From Arbacia lixula (taxonomy: Eukaryota; Echinodermata; Echinoidea; Arbacioida; Arbaciidae), in assembly GCA_963669155.1 (NCBI GenBank), contig OZ022596.1, positions 4,241,304 to 4,305,303 on the forward strand: DNA of 64,000 bases. Reading direction: 5' to 3'. The notes under the pieces were generated by a model. The model saw only the letters and a program-made list of their open reading frames with translations, was not told the origin of the DNA and did not search any database. Every line of letters starts with the position of its first letter. Within the stretch, counting starts at the first letter, position 1. Below are positions 33,900 to 46,885 of this stretch, piece by piece. The position numbers and the translations under genes were made by a program.

Positions 33900-35750
33900 A
33901 TCTCTCTCTTGATTAAGCTGCGAGCTTTAGGATTGACTGGTCAGAAATAACCGCCAATCTTAATTGTTAACATGCCGAAACTCGCACATCATTAATTAAC
34001 CAGCGGACTGCATCTCCTTTGGGTTGTTGAGCATTAGTTTATAACTGATGCAGGGGAACAAAAGGTATTTTGTCTTCACCCATTGGACAGTCAGTATAGA
34101 CATGTTCACCGTAATAGCGGATCATATTCAGATATGCCTAGAACGAGTATTTACCCAACTTGTGACATATGACTCAAGTCATAGCTGTATGTGTTAGGTC
34201 ACACAAAGAGGAATGTTTCATTATTATGTATGTATATTATGAAACTGATATGTGAGCCAAGAATTTGAAGGTTGAGATTTTGTACGTCGTATACTGTGTA
34301 AAGTTGACTTGAAAGAGTTTGGATTGATGAAAAAGAACCAGGGGTATGGGGCATAGGAAGAAGGATTATTAAGTTGATAAGCATCCTGACTAACTGGTTT
34401 ACCATGATATGTAATTGATACAAAGAGCTCAGTACAGAGAACTGTGTGGCACTCCATGACCGCCTACGTAACACGACAAAGCACCCAGAGAGAGAGAAAG
34501 AGAGATATATAGTATATGAAGCAGGCGTCTAGTGAAAACGTTTTCATATTATCTATCAAGATAGCTTGGACAGACCACAAGGCAAATCATGTTTTTTTAA
34601 TCTTTCACGAAAAGTTCGATTGCATGCATGAATACTTTTGAACAAAGAATGATACTTCCTCTCTTAACCCTAATATTACCGGGATATTTCAAAGCATGTT
34701 GTTAGGGGGGGGGGGGGGCATTATGGCCATGGGCCGCCCGATTCCCCTAAACTGTTTTTTTTTTTATAAGGGTGAAGAATTATGTATTCTACGAAGTTGT
34801 ATAGCTAAATTTACGAAAGTCCCTTAATTTTTTAAATTCAATAATGTATGCTCATTTATGCAAGAAATCACTAGATAAAGCAAGCCTCGGGAATATCAAT
34901 TTTGGTACAAATGTCTTTCAAAAATCCCTCATCAGTTCCTGAAAAAAGGATAGGTTGTGGTAATTATTTGTCACGTATTTCATTGTTTTACGTCTAGCGT
35001 ATTTTGCGATTTGGGTGTGTGTGTGAATGTGGTTGTATGTGCGTTTGTGTGTGTTGTAATTATTTACACTACTTGAAACACTTACACCTATTAGAAAAGT
35101 ATTTACATGAAATGGGAAATCTCCTGCATGATTTTGACCATATGGTTATGCTCAGTCATATAGAAAAAATCAGTGACATGCGTTTGGTAAACGTTATCTG
35201 ATATCCGCACGGTAGGTCCGATGGTCATAACTTTGGTATCAAAATGTGCGGAAAACATCAGAGAAAAAAAAACATGTTCGTTTCGAAATATTGAGGTGTT
35301 TGGAAGCACCGACAAAAAATTGACGGGGGTGGGGAAATAATGCACCCCGTGAGTATTAGGATTAAAGGATTATGTGAAGCACGTTGAATTCTCAATACTG
35401 CACATGTAAGGGAAAGTCGTCCCATGATGTATTAGTGTAAGAGACCGGCGGCATGGATCATTCTTCGACACAGGTCCCAGTCACACACACGCCCGTGCTG
35501 CAAGTAATAGCATGTGAAGTGCACAGTCTTGATGCAAGAACACGACATGGAATGCATTCTCTATAAGGAGCAGAATAATTGTGGTTGTATTTAATTGAGG
35601 AAATCAATGTTTGAACAAACTATTTCTCTCTCTCAAAATGACATTCCATTGCATGTGAATCTCCAATGATATAAGCTATCCATGATGTACACTGTATATC
35701 TATATATTCATGTTATCAGAATCAGTGTTGGCGTGTGTAAAGTATCTAAT
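33900..35750. other. No gene seen
   Basis: AT-rich DNA with a poly-G run at 34,706-34,719 and a (GT)n stretch near 35,015. No recognisable coding sequence. Confidence 0.5.
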
Positions 35751-35849
35751 TGGTAATTCCTAGCTCCCTTGCATTTTAGAGTGTACAGCTCGGTTTTTCT
35801 TTATTTCCCCCGAGATGTTCCTTCACATATGCATATATGCTTCACTAGC

Positions 35850-35993
35850 TCTGCTTGTGGTCTGCGTCGGGTTTCGCTGAAACTCCTTGTGGTGGACGCA
35901 AGGACGACACAGGGAAGGATCGTAGAAGTTGGCAAGCAAGCTGCCAACTCGCACGTTGAAAAACACGGCCGGCCAGTTGTGACCATGGCATAG
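35850..35993 (+). CDS. Possible short terminal exon, unknown
   Basis: A GC-rich open stretch after a TTCACTAG acceptor-like site (ACGLRRVSLKLLVVDARTTQ, then VEVGKQAANSHVEKHGRP) ends at TAG 35,991-35,993. An AATAAA follows at 36,032. Composition contrasts with the flanks, but there is no recognised domain and no second copy to compare. Confidence 0.2.
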   Translation, partial: SACGLRRVSLKLLVVDARTTQGRIVEVGKQAANSHVEKHGRPVVTMA

Positions 35994-36026
35994 GGGATTG
36001 TAGTATAAATGTACTTATCTTTTCAA

Positions 36027-36270
36027 GGATGGAATAAATAAGAACTTAATAAGTTATATTTCTAAGCGTTTAATAAAGACAGCACTATAAAAGAACAGGT
36101 ATGTGTTTTTAATTTGTAGTTCTTGAAATAAAAACAAATGTATGTTAGGGTGGATGGAATAAATAAGAACTTAATAAGTTATATTTCTAAGTATTTAATA
36201 AAGACAGCATTATAAAAGAACAGGTATGTCCTTTTAATTTTTAGTTCTTGAAATAGAAAAGTGTATGTTT
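36027..36270 (+). repeat. Tandem duplication, 125-bp unit
   Basis: Units starting GGATGGAATAAATAAGAACT at 36,027 and 36,152 are about 95% alike. Each carries AATAAA motifs. Confidence 0.8.
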
Positions 36271-36352
36271 GTCACATATCCCACTTAATATCCCTCATTC
36301 TCCTTTTCAATTTTATATTTTAATAAATTATTATATTTTCTTACTCTGATTT

Positions 36353-36371
36353 TAGTTGTATTTGTGTGTGT

Positions 36372-36402
<31 letters not shown>

Positions 36403-36407
36403 GGGGA
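36353..36407 (+). repeat. (GT)n and poly-G tract
   Basis: (TG)n followed by more than 20 G. Confidence 0.9.
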
Positions 36408-37360
36408 CTCGGCCAGAAAATAATATGTAAGAGATCAACGTGACATTTTTTATTTTCAGGAGAGTTTCTGAATTGCCAAGGTATTGCATCAGTGTTTGAA
36501 TTCTGTGCATCCACAATATAGATATTTGAGCGTTTCCTTCATCAAAACAATGAGCATTTACATGATTATACATACATCAGTGTCATCATTACCGTATTGA
36601 TATATGTCATGAATTTGAAAATGTTGATGCAATCAAGAATAAAGAATATATTTGTGGGGAAAATAAGCAACCGTCTACGTCTCCTTATCTGAATATATAG
36701 TACCGAAGTGTTACGCTAGTTGAGCATTATTGTCGAGACAAATGCCTCTAAACAATACGGGAAGAACAAGCAGCGGTGATTAGAACGGGGAATGTTATTG
36801 AGAATGCCTGACACTAGCCCAATATACGATATCGGACAGGTAAACCATTTAGTGGAGTGAGTTTGTTTAGAGCCAATTTGTCTTGACAACCTTTTCCATA
36901 TGACGACACAACTTCGGTACTCTACATAAAAGAATGCTTGCATCGGAAGAGAAAAGAACAGCGAAGATGGCTTTAGAGAAAGAGATGTGGGGGAAGGGGG
37001 GGGGGTAGAGAGGAGAGAGAGGAGGAGGAGGGAGAGAGAGAGGTGGAGAGAGAGGAGGTTGGGAGAGAGGGACGGAGAGAAAAGCGAGCGCCATGGAAAA
37101 GTAACATGGGCAGTTATCTCACAGCATATAAGATGTCATATCATAGTTCATATTACTACAAGATTGTATCAGATTTAGAGGGCTCTCAGGTCACTTTGAG
37201 GATACATTTGTTCAACAAATCCCCCCATGTGATTTTTTTTTTCATAAATTGCACCCTTCTTTATATCAAAAAGACAATTACCTCAGTAATAGATAGAAAC
37301 TTGACAATCTGCAAGTATATATGTTTAATACTCTTTGAAAAGTTACTAACGTCAGCAATC

Positions 37361-37432
37361 GGTCTGTTGGCTCAGTTGGTTGAGCGTCAGACTGATAAAC
37401 TGAAGGTCGTGAGTTCGATTCCTGACATAGAT
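37361..37432 (+). repeat. tRNA-Ile-like SINE head
   Basis: GGCTCAGTTGGTTGAGCG (D arm), a CTGATAA anticodon-like loop and GAGTTCGATTCC (T loop) are in the correct order. The T stem and acceptor stem do not pair well (about 2 of 5 and 4 of 7). A degenerate tRNA-derived SINE is more likely than a working tRNA. Confidence 0.5.
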
Positions 37433-37511
37433 GCTCTTTTGCTTTTTCTCTCGTTGATTTGAACCTAATAGTCTATACGCTAAAATCACCAAGCAAAACC
37501 ACCGACGTCTT

Positions 37512-37835
37512 ATAGCCTAGTGGTAGGGTAAGCGCCGGGACTACCTCACACTCGTGCTAGCGAGCACGGGTTCGAAACCCGCTAACTCCAAGGTTGCAAA
37601 ACCAAGGTTCAAGGATTGTCGGATGGCCCGGCAAAGGCATTGGGATCACCCTTGTTCCTCCCCTAAAGAGTTAGAGTCTATAGTTTTTATAGGCTACAGT
37701 TTTTAGGAGGTAGAAAGGATACGCGAATGGGCCGGTCGCCATACCAGAAGGGAACTAATGGTAGTCGGTAAGGGTGAGTAGCTTAATTGCGAAAGCCCGA
37801 AGTCACGACACCTGAACTCCTGGCATTCCATCGCT
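37512..37835 (+). repeat. Second tRNA-derived SINE
   Basis: TAGCCTAGTGGTAGGGTAAG fits an A box and GGGTTCGAAACCC a B box, with a tRNA-unrelated body to about 37,835. Anticodon stem and acceptor stem are not complete. Confidence 0.5.
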
Positions 37836-38059
37836 TAACTTTTTATCTTTTGTTGAAGTATTCACTTTAATTTTCTTTCTGTCTCTGATAACAACAATCA
37901 ACTATAGCCTAATCATCTTTCTTGTTCCGTTTTTCTATATATTATATTCTTCTCATTATTATTATTTTAGTAATGATAGTAAGACAAGACAAGCACTTCT
38001 GAAGATGGTAACTAGTGTCAACACACACACGTATATTCTGCTGCAATAAAGTTACTGCA

Positions 38060-41000
38060 AAGTAGAATTTTCAGTTCAGTTCATTTCATTTATTAATTCC
38101 AAATCATCAAAACAACAATAAAATACATGTCAATGTATTAATCATATAAATACATATAATGGAATAGGTTACAAAAAAGTAAAATACTTATGAGCAGTAG
38201 CCCATTTCTAAATACAAAATTATATGATTTTTAAAAATTGACACATGGTATACAGAATAAATTACCATACATACATACATCCATACACACACATACATTG
38301 CATGGGTATCAACACAAAGCCATCTTTATATGAGTTAGTTTGAATATGAAGAGATCAGTGATCTCTTCAGTTTGGCTTTAAATGCGGACTGCAGGGTACA
38401 ACTTTTCAATTCATTTGATGATTCATTCCATGTACGAGGACCATTATGTCTGACAGAGTATAACAGAGTATAATATGCTATTTATTACTTGAGCGAGTGT
38501 TATAAGAATGGACTGAATTATCACAAAGGAACATTAAAGAGATATGTTTTGGTGACAAATCATTAAAAACAAAAAACATTAATATGGCAGTTCTTATGAA
38601 TATCATAAATATTGAGAGTATTCAAACTGGCCCAAGTAATATTACATTATAAGTATGGTAAATTTAAGCAATTATACAACGTAAACAATTCCTTTTGTGG
38701 TAACAATAAGCGTAATTTAAATAGGATACCAATGCTCTTTAAAATCTTAATATACAATCTATGCTTTTCAAAGGATAAAGTGTCATCTAAAATTACACCA
38801 AGAAATTTAACTGGGGAGCTTACAGTTCAAGTGATATCATTCATAATTATGTTAACATCATTTATAGGATATTTACTATTTTTACCAGGGAAATATAACA
38901 AATTTGTTTTCTCATAAATCACGATTATCTCATTTGCATTAAACATATCTTTTTAAATTCTGTATTTGTTTCCGATATAAGTTAATAAAAATTTGTGTAT
39001 GATGCAATAATATTCGAGTCATCAGCAAATAGAATGAAGTGGTAAATTGCGGAAACAGAAGAAAGGTCATTTATATATACTAGAAACAATAGAGGACCCA
39101 TTGCTGAGCCCTGTCGGACTTATTAGAGACAAACGTATTATAAGATGTAAATTGATAACTATTATATCAATAATTTCTAAACCATGCTAAAGTAATACCT
39201 CGAATGCCAATTTGATTAAGTTTTGCAAGTAGGATATCATGGTTTATAACATGAAAAGCTTTTGAAAGAAGGAATATACCAAGTGTATACAATGTATTCT
39301 TTAATGATGTTAGAACACGATCATTAAGGTCAATTAAAGCATGTTTACAAGAGAAATTACTTCTCAAACCATATTGTGAATCTGTCAATAGTTTATTCAT
39401 ATTTATGTGTTATAATAGTCTGTTATAAATCAACTTTTCTAATATCTTACAAAAACATGGTAATAGTGTGATTGGTCGATAGTTAGAAAATACATGAGGG
39501 TCGCCCTTTTTAAACACTGGAATTAATTTACTTTTGGGGGACCATTCCATATAACATTGAAATATTACATTTATCAACAAGGGGCTTAACAATAAAATGA
39601 ATGATATGTTTAATAATGTATTGACTTTTATTCAATCAAACCCCGTGCTTTTGCTTGATTTGAGACGCTGACCAATTCGAATTATTTCTGCTTCATCAGT
39701 TAGATGAAAATACATAGGGACATCGCATTTATTTATAAGATATGTATGAAAGGTTTTCATACATTGGGTTATATGGTCAGATTTAAGTTTTATAGCAATA
39801 TTAGAAAAATATGAATTAAAGTCATTTACAATCAACTGACCATCAGTTAATCTATCTACAGCTTTCATGAAATATGATGGATTCTTCTTTTTACCGTGCT
39901 TACCTAGTATTTCATTCATCACTTGACATACTTTTAAGAGATTACTTTTATGTTTTTCAAGCAAATCACAATAGTATTTTTCCCTACGGATTGTAGAATA
40001 GAATGGAGTTTATTACGGTACTTCTTATATTTACGTTCTTTACATTCAGTTCTCTTCTTACAAAATGATTTTTATAGCCTATTCTTTTTGTTAATGCATT
40101 TTAATAATGAAAAGGTAACCCTTGGCTTTCTTGGGACCTTTTTACACTTTTTAGAAAATGTGAAATCCAATTGATTAATGAATTGATTAATGTCATCAAA
40201 ATTTCGATACAAACTTCGAGAACTAGAGTGGAGAATACTGAAATCATTTGTATTTTTACTTACGTCAATATCTTTATTAAAGTCCTTTGGAAGCAAGTAT
40301 TTTGTAGAGTTATTTGTTACAAAGAAATTATCGTCAGGGTCTAATTCATCAAAATTATCCTCATCCTCATTTACATAATTATTAAATATTAAATTATCAA
40401 CATAGGTATCATCATTGTTACAATTACTCTGCACACCATCTGTAATTTGCTGAAATTCTTTATAACTTACAGCATTAAAAGGAAAATTGCATGCAAATCT
40501 ATCCATGCAAAAACAATATCATACACGATTAAGCACATGCACATCCACACACAACATTAAACACAGAACATATGAGAGATATGATAGACTAACCAAAATA
40601 TAAGGCTTTGGGTTTGTTTTTGGTGTTCAAGCAAATAAAAATTCATTGTTCTGGGTGTGCAAATATAGATATTGAAATATATAATACATGTATATTAATT
40701 ATCAGTGATACACTGTTTGTTTAGCAGAGATCATGACAACAATGTATAATTACTCTGTGAATAGACATGTTCACTGAACGCATGTCTGAGATCAATTTAC
40801 ATTTACATTTTCTCTAGTTCTTCCTTTGAGTTGATTGTTCTCCTCAAGAGTTTGCTGTTGGATGTCTTAGTGGCAATGGTGATCCTGCCGTCAATTGACC
40901 AGGCAGATTCAATCTTGCTGCCTGGTCGTTTGATTGCTTGATGTGCCTCCCACAGGAGAGCGCGGTTCGTTGCAGTGAGATCTTCATAGATGCTGAAACC

Positions 41001-41560
41001 GGTTTTATTCTCCTTCAGCTTTCTCCTGCTCCGAAGTAGTCGCTGGCGATGCTGGTAGGAGGTCAGTTAAATAATGATGGCGCGTGGTTTGCGCACTGCT
41101 CCTTCAGGTGGGTCCACTCTCCGACGTACTCTGTGGCTCCTGTCTATGTCGGCCAGGTGTAGTTCCACCCCCATGTGTCTCTTGGCGATGTCGCACACTG
41201 TCTCACTGGTGTTCTCACCTTCCTGCTCAGGTACCCCGAAGAGCCGAACACAATTACGCCTCGAGTATTGCTCTTGGTTGTTTACTTGGCGCTCTAGTCG
41301 TTGATTTTTTTCTTCACATCTCTGTTGCCGCTTCTGCACTTGTTGAAGTTCATGTTCAATGTTTTCCATTTTGCATTGGAGCTCATGTATAGTACCATTT
41401 TGTCTGTCTAGTTTTTCGTTTAGCTGCTGGAACTTTGGATCAAAGGCTGTTTCAATGGATGTGATGGTGACAGAAAACACTTAATCGTCCATCAGAGCTT
41501 CCTTTAAAGGCTCTTTCTAGTACGGGTTCCAGCACTGCCCGCCATTATGTATGAGCAGGG
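38060..41560 (-). mobile_element. CR1/L2-like LINE with ORF1 and internally deleted ORF2
   Basis: Read on the minus strand: ORF1 (41,480-40,803), start of ORF2 (40,506) with the first strand of the endonuclease, then a jump straight to the post-endonuclease linker, RT ([63 protein letters not shown]) and C-terminal region to about 38,350. The 3' end shows a short ATGAACTGAACTGAA tail at about 38,070. Stops and shifts are scattered. This is the longest element in the window. Confidence 0.75.
40803..41480 (-). pseudogene. LINE ORF1 protein (coiled coil, RRM-like), one premature stop
   Basis: The frame starts with a heptad-rich coiled coil (about residues 15-75), followed by RRNCVRLFGVPEQEGE, ADIDRSHRVRR and a C-terminal region (HRQRLLRSRRKLKENK, NRALLWEAHQAIKRPGSKI). 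This is the L1/CR1-type ORF1 layout with an RNA-binding core. A TAA near 41,067 interrupts an otherwise continuous frame to 40,803, which a single change could explain. It would coat LINE RNA as a trimer if intact. Confidence 0.65.
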
Positions 41561-43497
41561 TTGAACAGAGTTAAGGAATAATCCCAGATTAATCCCAGAA
41601 GAATAGTGAAACAGCACAATATAAGATCACTGTTAAGCTCCCCAGTGCGGAGTGAATGCAGTGCACTAGCGTTTGATAAGGGTCCAAACTCATATACACA
41701 GAATCACATCATGGGACCGCAGCAATAAATGTCCAAAAAAGCAGATACAAGCTCCAACCTTTTCCAGTCAAAATTCTTGCACTTGTCACAAAAATACACC
41801 CATTCAATGACTTTTCTAGTCACAAAAAAAACAAATCAAAGCATTATAATATCACACTCGGGCTCCAAAAACACAGAAATCAAGCAGAAAACATGCAGAA
41901 CTCAAAAATCCATGTGTCCTCATATGTGTAAGTATATATCTATCAAATCCTTGTTCGAGTCATCCTATCTGAGTCTACACAAGATCACATCATGGTGTCG
42001 GAAGTCCAAGAACCAGCTCAGAAAATGTCCATTTCCAAGGATCAAGGCCCCACACAGGTGCAGACATTCCGATATTGAGTGTGAATTGGGTGTGTATTAG
42101 ACTGACTAGCCAGCAGTGCATTGATATGTATGGTGCATAATATGTGCAGCACACAGTGCATAGCTCTTCTGTGTATGCCTGTGACTATGTGCGTGTAGAG
42201 ACATCACATAGACCTAGTGCGTATACGGCATACTACTCAATGATATTGTTTATCTCGTTATTCTACGGGTTGAAAAGATACCACTAAAGTAGACAAGAGA
42301 TAAAGCTTTGTTCAGAGAGTGTTATCGGTTGGTGCTGGTTGGTATTGGAAATTTTGGTGATTCTTCTGATGAATGGACTGTTACAGTGATCGTTTTAAAT
42401 ATTATAATAATTGATATAAACGATAGCAATCGATATTAATTAAGTTTGTCTCGATCACTGATATAGATCAAAATTATTCTAGCGCCATCTAGGGGCTGCT
42501 GATTTGTGCTACGAAGGAATGGCACCACATTTGATTTTCACCGTATAAAAACTGGTTATCTGAAGACATCCTTCATCATTATGTACATTCTACGCTCATA
42601 AGAAGGCAGAAAGGAGGTATGTAAAGACATGCACGCTGTCATTGAAGTTATAAATGCTGTATGGGTAAAATTATTCATGATTTAATATGTTTGATAAGCA
42701 CGCCAGTCTGCGTGTACATTACACAGTTATGATACTACGTCAATGCATGTATGTAGCGACAATAACGTTGGTACACACATCATTGGTCATTATGTAATGT
42801 TAAATATGACACACGAGTGAAATGCATGCATGAGATGTTTAATGATTTACCTCGTTTGAGTTAGTGGACAAAGACGTGTCACTTGATTGAGTTTCTTGAG
42901 AAAGTTAATACACATTTGGAACTGTTAATGCTTCATGAATAATCCAAGTTTAGGTTATAAGATACATGAGGTAATTATGAAAGGAATCAAGATAAAGCAT
43001 ATTACATGTATAAGGAAACAAAGTCAAGGTGTTATTCAGAAGTCTGATATCATATCCATGGTTAAACTGTTTTACACATGCATTGTTGATATGTGTCATT
43101 ATGAAAGAGTTAACACAGATTAATTGTAGCATGTTAAGTGCATATTAGTCATGAGTCACTTGATTTCTGAATATATAAGTAATCATGAGTAGTTGATTTA
43201 TGATCTGTTCATTTATATCTCCTATGTACAGTTTTTATGGAGCAATTGGAGCGAAATTGGAACAATAAAACCAACGATTAATTCAAACTTAACGACGCTT
43301 CAGCTACAGGACGGTCAATCTTGTGGTGAATGAAAAGCCAGTGGATTTCAATTTATATGCTCTCTTTCTTTTGCTTGTGTTTCCCCATAGAGCGGTCCGC
43401 TAGACTGTCGGTATCCCTATCTAATAATGTATGATATAAGACATTGTGCAGAGCCGGAAAAGAAATCATGGCTCCGACATCCCCCCTCCCCCCGCCC

Positions 43498-43528
<31 letters not shown>

Positions 43529-43600
43529 ACACTACACATAATCCTGAGGAGACAGCATGCTTAGTTGTTGCAAAAACGGGAGCCCCAGATCTCACCTGAA
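41561..43600. other. No gene seen; LINE 5' region and unassigned DNA
   Basis: 41,561-42,300 may be the 5' leader of the LINE. 42,300-43,480 has no recognisable feature. A poly-C/(CA)n tract lies at 43,484-43,532. Confidence 0.5.
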
Positions 43601-44215
43601 ATTGAGAGATAAAGACAATAAAGTAGTATCTTATTTTAACTTGCTCGGGTGCATCGTCACAGAAAATGCCAGTTGTGAGAAGGAAATTAAACGATAGATA
43701 GCACTTGAAAAATCTGCCTTCTCAGAACTTAGCAAAATAAGCAAAAGTAATACAAAAAAATAGAATGCGACTACTATATTTATGTTTCCACTCTGTTCTA
43801 ATGATTAAAAAGCGAAACCTGTAAAAGTACAACAGACGTGAAAACCCGACATATTATGAACATCTAATGGATCAATAAGGTAAGGAACATGAGGTACTGT
43901 AAACAGCTACAGTCAATCACAAGCTATTTTCCGAAATGATGACCAGGCAGATGGGATTCAAAAGGCATTTAATGCATAATGGAGGACTTGAGAACTTGTC
44001 AATTACACGACAGATAGAGGGGAAAATGAATAGAGGAAGAAAGAAAGTAATTTGGCTGGATAGCTTGATGAAATATCTTGAGGATCAAGGAGTACGAGAT
44101 GGCAAGATACAAAGAGTCGTGGGAAAACATGAGTCATATGATATGGTATGCATAGAATAGCGTCGTTACTCAACACTCAATGCTTTTCGTAAGGGCCTCG
44201 CACTGCTTTAAAGGA
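43600..44215 (+). mobile_element. RTE-like LINE C-terminal fragment (copy C intron 3)
   Basis: Plus strand: LGCIVTENASCEKEIKR, EKSAFSELSKISKSN, then HLMHNGGLENLSITRQIEGK, GRKKVIWLDSLMKYLEDQGV. These are the ordered motifs of an ORF2 C-terminal region. Its 3' part recurs at 61,740-61,940 and, inverted, at 1,380-1,575, always in intron 3 of an SRCR/EGF copy and antisense to it. Confidence 0.7.
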
Positions 44216-44468
44216 TCTTACCGGGTCCCTATTTACGGGACAGCTATGTGCACTACCACCGCCCCCCCCCCCCCCCCTGTGCTAGAGAAAATACTGTTCA
44301 ATAACATTTCTTTCTTTTGTTGAGATACACCACCAATGACACGTTCAGGGTTTAAAATTGTGAAGAAAAAAACCACAAGTTGCAGCAGCTAGGGGTAAAC
44401 CATTAATTTGACAAGAGTACATATTGCGCAAATTGGAAATAAGCATTGACATACGTTCATGCACTTAC

Positions 44469-44585
44469 CCTGTTCCACAAGTGACTTCTTCAAAACGGGG
44501 CCTTGCCCGGGAAAGAATCTGGTCGGATCTGCCTTCAACTTTGGCACAAGCACGTTTCCTTCTGAATCCATGCTACAGGTGCAGC
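44469..44585 (-). CDS. Copy C exon 3 (39-residue segment)
   Basis: 117 bp, phase 1-1, from a CTGTAG acceptor to a GTAAGTGC donor. It begins CTC, then SMDSEGNVLVPKLKADP, RFFPGQGPVLKKSLVEQ. It differs from the copy B exon (62,273-62,389) at two residues only (S for R, K for E). No known domain; the two cysteines may pair. There are no EGF or SRCR exons downstream of it in this orientation, so copy C cannot encode the full protein. Confidence 0.65.
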
Positions 44586-45471
44586 CTACAGACAGTAATA
44601 TACCAAACAATAAGTTCATTGAAAGTAGAAATACTGCACATCTGTCCCTAAAAATTTGAATGATATTTTTATGGTCACCGAGTCCTATTTATCCTTTGTC
44701 TGTAGTAAGCCCACATTCTCCCAAACAACCCCCCCCCCCCCCCCTTTCTTACATAACCTTGAGCCTAACTCAACATTTGCATTGACCAAGTTCTTAGACA
44801 TTTAATGTTGACGTCATTATTGACCTATAGTTTCTACATAAATTCTTATTCTGTTTTCTGAGGTGCATAAAACTGGATCTGACTCTGACCTCTTCTACGT
44901 CACATCTCCGATCAACCTTGTCCTTGGGCTCGGAGTACATCTAATTACCCACCCATAAACCATTTTCTCTCTTCTTCAAACATATTTCTGGCCGCTCAAC
45001 TCTATTTGGGTTGACATTTACGATTTGTTATGGGGGGAAAGACCAATGACCTTTTCCAGAGATGTAATTCTCGTTTTGTTGGAAACGATATGCTTTTGGG
45101 AAGGTTCTTGTTCGAAGTTCAATAATGAGAAAGTTAGGGCATCAATGGAGTAAAACTAATGTCAATACAGTTAACTACTTTCTGCTTAAAACTATGTCAC
45201 TATAAAACTGCATTTCTTCCTTTGTACTTTTCTTCCTTTCTGTGAATATAGTTGATAGGTACACCAGCATGTATCAATAGAGACAGTCTAGCTTTGAGAA
45301 GGAGAAGAGAAGGAGAAGAGACCAAAGGAGACAAGTCACTCTAGTTTTGAGAGTTGGAGATTAACTCTAAGCTCTGTTGGTAGCGGTAAGCTTTGTTGTT
45401 ACGCCATATTGTGCCATCGAAATGACTACCGAAATGACTGAGGAAATAAACATCTGAAACCACAATTATAC

Positions 45472-45528
45472 CTGTCGGCATCGTTGTATTATGAACGTCT
45501 ACGTCTTCAAATATAGGAACCCGCACTA
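45472..45528 (-). CDS. Copy C exon 2 (19-residue segment)
   Basis: 57 bp, phase 1-1, ending at a GTATAATT donor. Reads [18 protein letters not shown], with an NTT glycosylation sequon. Two replacements separate it from copy B. The acceptor (GGTACCAG) has a poor pyrimidine tract; an alternative CATGCAG-type site further upstream would put stops in all frames. Confidence 0.45.
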
Positions 45529-45575
45529 CTGGTACCGATCGTAACAGTATTACTCATTAAAAATGCATATGCATA

Positions 45576-45710
<135 letters not shown>

Positions 45711-46032
45711 ATATTCCTCTAATAACTTTGAATGTAAATATCCCTACATCACTTCTAATAACGTATATAACCAGAATGGTGAGCCTGCTACTATTCTCTG
45801 GCGTTTTACTCATATATATATATATATATATATATATTGAGTATGGTCTTAAAATACGAGCTGTGATTGGCTAGATTGGTACCACGTGACCTCCCATCAA
45901 AAAGTTATAATGTACATATCTACAATATAACTTTAAATTTTCGGAGGGTAAACCCCGAGTTAAAATTACACTGCGTACACTGCGTATGGCGCATTGCTCA
46001 TTGCGCGTTAATTGTCATTGTATTCGCGTTGC

Positions 46033-46135
46033 AAAAGGCGCGGAAACAAAAAGCATTGTTACGTTATGTTGGACACTGCTACAAAAGGCGCGCAAACAAA
46101 AAGCATTGTGACGTCATGTTGGACACTGCTCTTTG
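46033..46135 (+). repeat. Tandem duplication, about 48-bp unit
   Basis: AAAAGGCGCGGAAACAAAAA and its near copy AAAAGGCGCGCAAACAAAAA each lead into GCATTGT-ACGT-ATGTTGGACACTGCT. Present in copy C only. Confidence 0.8.
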
Positions 46136-46379
46136 CAAATTAAACTCGTGACTTGGCTATAAATGCTAAAAATCATGAGGGGGACTTACATCAAGGGGTC
46201 TATTTACTATAAAAAAAAAATAGTGAACGCTCTATCATACAATATTACCGCACTATATGAACTCCAAATATGAAATTATCCCTCGCGCAGGTCTATTTCA
46301 CCTCGGCCTTTGGCCTTCGGCCTCCCCCTTCCTTGTCACGTACTTTAATACGAATACTTACGTAGAGAACCCCTCTTAC

Positions 46380-46446
46380 CTTGGACTAGTAGTGAAGTCA
46401 GAATTATGGTCCAACGCATCACCTGTCGTCCATTCGTCATTGTCAT
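46380..46446 (-). CDS. Copy C exon 1 (start codon and signal peptide)
   Basis: Identical to the copy B exon at 63,480-63,546: ATG directly follows a TTTGCCAG acceptor, and the peptide runs MTMTNGRQVMRWTIILTSLL with VQ before the GTAAGA donor, phase 1 end. A basic N-terminus and short hydrophobic core fit a signal peptide. Confidence 0.6.
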
Positions 46447-46698
46447 CTGGCAAAAAAAAAATCAAACAAGTTGCATGGAGGCTTAAACAAAATTCAGTCT
46501 TTATTTTTGGAGAAGAAAAGTCGCATCCTTCATTCGCTGGACTTGGGTATAGCGATTTGCTATTTCATACAAAGCCGGCCAAAGAACATACTCTAATATA
46601 TACCACGCTTTAATCCATGTATGAAGATGAATTCATATTTTGTATTTTTTTTTTGGCTAAAAATAATTAAAATAGGCTGATGAAATAAACAGACTCAC

Positions 46699-46760
46699 CT
46701 CCATTATCATGAACAATTCATTTCCATTGGTATCCACTGCGTTGGAGAGCAGGTTAGAAA
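46699..46760 (-). promoter_or_regulatory. Candidate 5' UTR exon of copy C (3' edge at 46,699)
   Basis: On the minus strand a GTGAGTCTG donor follows AATGGAG. As exon 1 starts immediately at its ATG after an acceptor, an upstream untranslated exon is required; this is the nearest strong donor. In copy B the same donor exists (near 63,868) after AATGGAT. The 5' limit is not known and a short upstream ATG frame is present. Confidence 0.25.
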
Positions 46761-46885
46761 CAGTTTGCTGACTTCACATCCGTCACGAAAAATTAAGATG
46801 GGTATTCTACGCATGTGTTCCTTGCCCGGCGTGCCATTCCCATGACGACGCTATCATAATATTATGATGGCTTCTTACTTCTTCA

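Noticed and set aside
37361-37432. Possible tRNA-Ile gene
   Set aside because: D arm and anticodon loop look right, but T stem and acceptor stem are mismatched, and the anticodon would be the rare GAT. Treated as a SINE.
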